From positions 20,847,001 through 20,911,000 of the forward strand of contig OY756972.1 in NCBI GenBank assembly GCA_963580455.1: a stretch of 64,000 nt of DNA. Reading direction: 5' to 3'. A program made the translations under genes and the position numbers. Shown here piece by piece: positions 58,535 through 64,000 of this stretch (its first letter is position 1; each line of letters begins with the position of its first letter). The notes beneath the pieces were generated by a model that saw only the letters and a list, made by a program, of their open reading frames with translations, did not search any database and had not been told where the DNA came from. The DNA is from Euonymus europaeus (lineage: Eukaryota; Streptophyta; Magnoliopsida; Celastrales; Celastraceae).

Positions 58535-61500
58535 ATGCAAGATTTCTTCGGCTCCGTTCGCCGATCACTTGCATTCAACTCACCCCCATTAGCCGCCGAA
58601 GAACCAACGAGCGCATCCATTACCCCACCATCCTTGGTCGATAGGATTAGCTCTTCCGTACGTAGGTCTCGGGTCTTCTCCACCAAACCCTATTCTTCTC
58701 CTCCTCCCCCAACCCCTCCTCCGATTCGATGGCGCAAGGGCGAGTTGATCGGTTGTGGTGCCTCTGGTCATGTTTACATGGGCATGAACCTTGATTCTGG
58801 AGAGCTCTTGGCGGTGAAGCAGGTAGCCTTATTTCTTCAATTTTCTTAGGAATTTTAATTATCTAGTGGTTTTCTGAATTGATTTTAGTGAAATTTTGCT
58901 GGTTAATTGTTCGTAGCTATCCATTAATTTTGGGTATTCCTGATCGGGGTTTCAGTTAACTTGGAGTTTTGGCTCTTTGATAGTTTTCCAGGTTTTGGTT
59001 AATTCTGTATCTGTGGTCCGTGATTCTCTCTGTTCCATGGTTTCCTGAAATTGCATAGGAGTTCTTCGTTTTAACACTATAATAAATCTCGGTCACATGG
59101 TTCTGGATCGTGGTTTTTAGGCTTATTCAGTGGGATCCCCACTGATTTTTGTTTTGCTAATATCCTTTTTGAGTAGTTTGGATTGTTGTCTGGAGTTCTT
59201 TTGAGTTTATTGTGGGGGTTGTTTTAGGGTTTCAAATGCTACTTGAAGTTGAAGTGATCATTGTTCATTTTCAGTTAGAGTTTGGATTTGAAAGTCTTTT
59301 TTGCAGGTTTTTTTTATAAAATTTTTTGGTTACTTTTGATCAGCAGTCAAGATTGCCGCTTTTGATATGAATGAACGGCAAAGGAGAATTTATATGACGG
59401 ATTTTTTAATTTTCTCATTTGTGACCAAAATAGTATTTGGGAATTGGGATAAAGGATTTGCTACTGTTGGCTGCTGCTCATGAGTCATGATGATCATGTT
59501 AATTTCAATCGTTACTCTCTTTATGGGTTGTTTCTTGTTCGATCTTCGTGGTGTTTCTATTTGGGGTTGAATTTGACTTTAATTTGTCTTGTTTTTCATT
59601 TTAAAGGTGTTGATTCCATCGAATGGTGCAATTATGGAGAGAACACAGGTTTGAGTTAACTTACTTTGTTTATCATAAAATGAAGTATTTATGTTGTTGA
59701 CATCTTGTATGGTAATAACTAATATGTTTGCTTCTTCCTTTTTTTGTCATTGTGTTTGGTTTATGTAAATATTTACGACAAGCAAAGAAATTCGTCTGCA
59801 TAGTTGGGAGTGTATAGAGAAATTATTTGGATCTTATCCATTATTTAATTAAGATATGTACATTGACTCGGTAACTAGCCATATACACCAGGGTGAGTTG
59901 ACTTCTGGATTCTGAATAATAGAATGTTTAGCATTTGTACGTGTCTCTACTTTTATACTCCCACTGTCTTTTAATGATGGATGGGGTCGTGTGTTATTAC
60001 TTACTTAGTATTTGGTTGTTGTCAAGTTGTATGGGCGATCATAGTATTGATTCTTCTCCTCCAGAAGTTGAAAAGTTATATTAATCATAGCAAATGGTTG
60101 TTTTAGGTCTCTCTCTTTGGCAGTGTTGTTTTGCTTGCAAATTTTATGAAGTAGTGAACTTTATTATTTTACTAGCTAGAGAAGGACTAGCTTATGTCTT
60201 CCTCAGAATGTTGGATCATTGTCATTCTTCTTTTGTGCCTTACTATTGCTGAACAAACTGACCAAGAGGCAAGAGCACATATTTACAATATTGATTTTAG
60301 TAACTTAGCTTATAAAAACACTGCTATCTTTTAAGAAATCTGAAGAATCTGAGTTTCTTCATCATCTTTTATATAATTCCTAAGAAAATGAATGTATTTT
60401 ATACTTTATGTTTATTATAGACATTGTAGTTGTTCTATCAGTCGACTTTGATCTCTTGAAGAATTGTCCTAACATGGAAATCACTTAATTTGCTGATTAT
60501 TGTAAGTAGGACCACATAAAGGGACTTGAGGAAGAAGTGAAGCTTCTGAAGAATCTCTCACATCCAAATATTGTCGTAAGTAATGTGTATTGGTTATTCT
60601 TATGAATTGCATTCGTGAAGCCCATCAAATCTCCTACTGTTTTCTTTTGAAATCCTCAGAGATATTTGGGAACAGTTAGGGAAGAGGAAAGCTTGAACAT
60701 TCTTTTGGAATTTGTCCCTGGTGGATCAATATCGTCACTTCTTGGGAAATTTGGATCGTTCCCAGAGCCTGTAAGTGTTTGTGGACTGACCTCGCTTCTA
60801 ACAGGTGTCCCAGTTACTAATGTTTTTCGTAATTTGTTAAGCAGGTTATAAGATCGTACACTGAGCAGATATTGCAGGGACTTGAGTATTTACATAACAA
60901 CGGAATCATGCATCGGGACATTAAGGTACCTTTTCTTCTCTTGTCAATTGATGTGACCTGTAGATGGTTTTATTTCCCTTCTCTCTCTCTTTTCTTAGAA
61001 AAAGATTGATGTAAAGAATTTCTATCCACTCTCAGGGGGCAAATATACTCGTAGATAATAAAGGTTGCATTAAACTTGCAGATTTTGGTGCATCCAAACA
61101 GGTTGTTGAGCTGGTAAGTCATGTTTATCCACTTTTGAATTCATTTTTTTCCCAAGCTTTTCTATTTAGAAATGTCTATTGTTCCAAAAGTTATAAATTG
61201 ACACACTTGGTCGACAGGCTACTATTACAGGTGCCAAGTCAATGAAGGGTACTGTATATTGGATGGCTCCTGAAGTTATTCTTCAGACTGGTCATAGCTG
61301 GTGAGGGCAATCTGATTCCTGATCCTGTAAATCTCTATGTCCTACACAGGAACTCCCTATCTTTGGCATGCTTGGAACAGAATGGTCTGCTTCTTATTCT
61401 TGATATAAACCACCCCTAAGGAGAGGAAAACTATTGATATAGAATGTAAAATAAGTGTCCGTGTGTATGGAGTGGAGGGAGTGCTCTCTCTGTATTCTCC

Positions 61501-64000
61501 TTCTAAAGTATGGTTGATAGGAATTAAGTTACACGAGTTATCAAGATTGATGTAGTGGAATTCAGCCCATGTCTATTTCTGGAGGAGAATTCAAATTCAC
61601 TAGCCATGTCCTCAAAAGTAATTTTGCCATCATACTTCTTTGTAAGCTGTTGTTATGATTGATATTCAACTGATTGGCTATTATTTTTTGTCGACTTAGT
61701 AGTTTTTGTTAAAAAGAAACTCTTAAAGTTCATTGATTTTTTCTCAATGAAGAACTGCGTTAACTTAGTTTTGCTTGTTGCATCATTCGTGTCAAAGAAA
61801 TGGCGGGGAAGCTCGCAATTTAGTTAGATGTAAGAGGATTACTTATTTCTTTTGAATAATTTTGAAGCTCTGCTGATATATGGAGTGTTGGATGTACGGC
61901 AATTGAGATGGCCACTGGAAAGCCTCCTTGGAGCCAGCAATACCAAGAGGTAAAAAGTTCTGCTGACTTGTTCATCACTTGTTCAATATGCTTGTTCATT
62001 GCACTGACAATAGGTTTTTTAGGTTGCTGCATTCTACTTCATAGGGTCTACAAAATCCCATCCTGAAATTCCCGAGCATCTCTCTGCTGAGGCAAAAGAT
62101 TTTCTGCTCCGATGTTTACAGAAGTACTTTTTCTATTTCCTTTCCTCTCTTTTCTGCATGGTCTGGTGTTAATCTGAAATATAGAATCTATACGATATTA
62201 GGAGGGAGGAAAACTGTTTGGTGTCTTCACATAACATAGATGTTTCAGTACCTACATTCTCAAGTTTTCATATACTTTCTGCACTTCCACTACTTAGAAG
62301 TCTCTGGTAGAAATTCATTTATGATATCTAAATTTCATACTATTGTATTCTGTCTTTCACTCTTTCTATAAACTTATTCCTTGTAATCATGATATCATAA
62401 GAGAAAAAAAATCCCTATTTTTCTGCTATCTTCAGAAATTTGTGTAAATAAGTTCAATAAATTCTCTTTATTATTGAGATTTTACTTACAATATCTTTTT
62501 CATTTGCAACAATTGTATAAAAAATGATAAAATTAACTTTATACAATGTTCAGACTTTACATACAATAACTTGCACGCCTGTTATGGTATGTTGGCTTTT
62601 TTCTTCTTCTAAGTTTTGATACCAATAATCTCCAATTACAGAGAACCAAATATGAGGCCAGATGCAACCAACCTGCTGCAGGTGATTGCTCTTTTTGTAA
62701 CATTTATTACCCTTTATGTTCATGTTCATGTTCATTACAGTGGTGGCTTGCACTATTTTTGTGTTTTTTATTATAGTTCTGGAGTTTCAATGATCATCTG
62801 GAAAATGACCACACAATGATGCAAATATTTGATATCTATTCATGAATTATATGCAGCATCCCTTTATTACCGGGAAGTTTTTGGAGTCTCATCATGTCGT
62901 TGATACATTGGTCATGGTTAGTAATTCAGGACTAGATCCTGTGATATTGGTTTCTATTATTTTTTGTCAGCCATCTTTTTAACAAGATTACTATTCAACC
63001 AGGAGAATTCTGAAATTTCTTTGCAATCACATCCCACTGACCTGAACACACTGTAAGTTTTGCATTATTGTCTCTTTTCATTTCTATCCTTGATGCTTTT
63101 AGCGGTTTTGACAATAGCATCGGAATTATTTTTCAGTCAAATGTCAGTCTGCCCTGACACATCAGACGTCTGTAATTTTGGATCTCTGAGTTATTCAACA
63201 GATACTAAGAACCTGTTAGAAAGTAAGCTTGAATGGGGAACAAACAACAGTGATGAAGACATGTGCCAGATTGATAAAGATGATTTTACCACCGGTGAAA
63301 TCAAGCTCACTTCTGGTTTGAATCCGTACAACTTCACCCAGGTGAGAAGTTGTTTTCATGCATTTGTCACAGTTTTGAGTGTAATATTATACTCTAAGAA
63401 AGTTGCTGCATTGTGTAACTCATTTAATCATTTGCTTTAATTAGAGTTGTGATTCTATGTGTGAGCTTTCTGGAGACTGGAGGAACAAATTTAGTGCAAG
63501 TTTTAAACAAGAACCGGCAGAGAAGAATTCAGTCGCTACTGAAGAATCTACCGCATGCCCTAGATCTTTTGGCAAGGAGGAGAATAGTTTGTTTCCTTTT
63601 GCGGCATCAGTCTCCGAGGATGACGATGAACTCACTGAATCAAAAATTAGAGCCTTTTTGGATGAGAAGGTATCATTCTTTTAGCACGAAAGCTGTGAGT
63701 TTTCAGTCATGTTTTTTTCTGGATTGCATAACAGAAATGACTTGAACTTGCAATTGATGCTCCAGGCTTTTGAACTAAAGAAACTTCAGACACCTTTATA
63801 CGTAGAGTTCTACAATAGTTTAAATGAAGCTTGCTCTCCAAATTTTTCTGGGAGTAAATGTGATGAAAGTGCTCCAAAATATGCAAAGTTACCCCCAAAA
63901 AGCAGGTCTCCAAAGCAGGTTCCAGTTTGCTCTCCATCTGCAGCTGTTGGTGCTGGAAGTCCTGGGAGTAATAGTAGACGCGTATCTAATATCAATAATG
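58535..64000 (+). CDS. NPK1/ANP-type MAP kinase kinase kinase (3' end beyond window)
   Basis: Ser/Thr kinase at the top of the plant MAPK cascade, active in cytokinesis (NPK1-NACK pathway) and stress signalling. Exons: 58535-58822, 59607-59648, 60510-60575, 60660-60770, 60845-60925, 61036-61113, 61218-61300, 61868-61949, 62023-62123, 62642-62681, 62857-62916, 63003-63052, 63137-63341, 63445-63669, 63766 to window end; about 582 codons seen of roughly 690 expected. Kinase features: [14 protein letters not shown] (Gly73, 75, 78), Lys95 in AVKQ, HRDIKGAN with Asp194, DFG at 212-214, GTVYWMAPE activation segment, then [11 protein letters not shown] at the domain end. The C-terminal regulatory half is acidic and Ser-rich, ending in the window at [14 protein letters not shown]. 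The first exon has the Pro/Ser-rich N-terminus ([14 protein letters not shown]) typical of ANP proteins. The start is the first ATG in frame. Confidence 0.93.

Noticed and set aside
1..64000. CRISPR arrays, rRNA, tRNA, riboswitches, operons or replication origins
   Set aside because: None seen. The two-copy tandem repeats are adjacent duplications without spacers, and the gene structure is that of a plant nuclear genome.

Overview
The window is nuclear DNA from a flowering plant, most likely a eudicot. It is AT-rich, its genes have many short GT-AG introns, and the intergenic DNA is full of decayed transposons. The families present (CLE peptide, NPH3/BTB, PPR, group-S bZIP, NPK1/ANP kinase) are typical of plants. 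No bacterial, viral or organellar block is visible. All exon models were assembled by hand from reading frame, splice sites and family resemblance.

Layout. 1-1.3 kb: a CLE signalling-peptide gene (+). 2.9-6.8 kb: cytosolic seryl-tRNA synthetase (-, 9 exons). 7.7-13.8 kb: a gamma-synergin/aftiphilin-like clathrin accessory protein (-, 11 exons) with repeated W-x-F peptide motifs. 14.8-15.9 kb: a dead LINE. 17.1-18.4 kb: an intact short-chain dehydrogenase (glucose/ribitol dehydrogenase-like, +), followed at 19.2-21.3 kb by a tandem copy that is broken by a solo LTR in exon 3 and carries two MITE-like insertions in intron 2. 23.7-25.1 kb: a 2-oxoglutarate/Fe(II) dioxygenase (ACC-oxidase-homologue type, +) with a GC-AG intron, followed by a decayed relative at about 26.2-26.8 kb. 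28.0-30.7 kb: a RING-HC E3 ligase (-).

30.6-56.7 kb is dominated by an inverted segmental duplication. The left arm (about 30.60-36.70 kb) recurs in reverse at about 49.84-56.65 kb, around a 13-kb spacer. Each arm holds a RING first exon, a B3-like gene, an NPH3/BTB pseudogene, a small membrane-protein gene and PPR remains. The left arm looks like the source, because the RING and PPR genes run on beyond it but stop at the edges of the right arm. The spacer carries a group-S bZIP gene (39.3-39.7 kb, -) and a 12-exon gene for a 396-residue protein that I do not recognise (41.6-47.4 kb, -).

58.5 kb to the window end: an NPK1/ANP-type MAP kinase kinase kinase (+), cut off by the window edge after about 582 codons.

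The genes are separate plant transcription units, not an operon or pathway cluster. The region is notable mainly for its duplication history: tandem SDRs, tandem dioxygenases, the inverted segment, and many two-copy tandem repeats of 25-105 bp.
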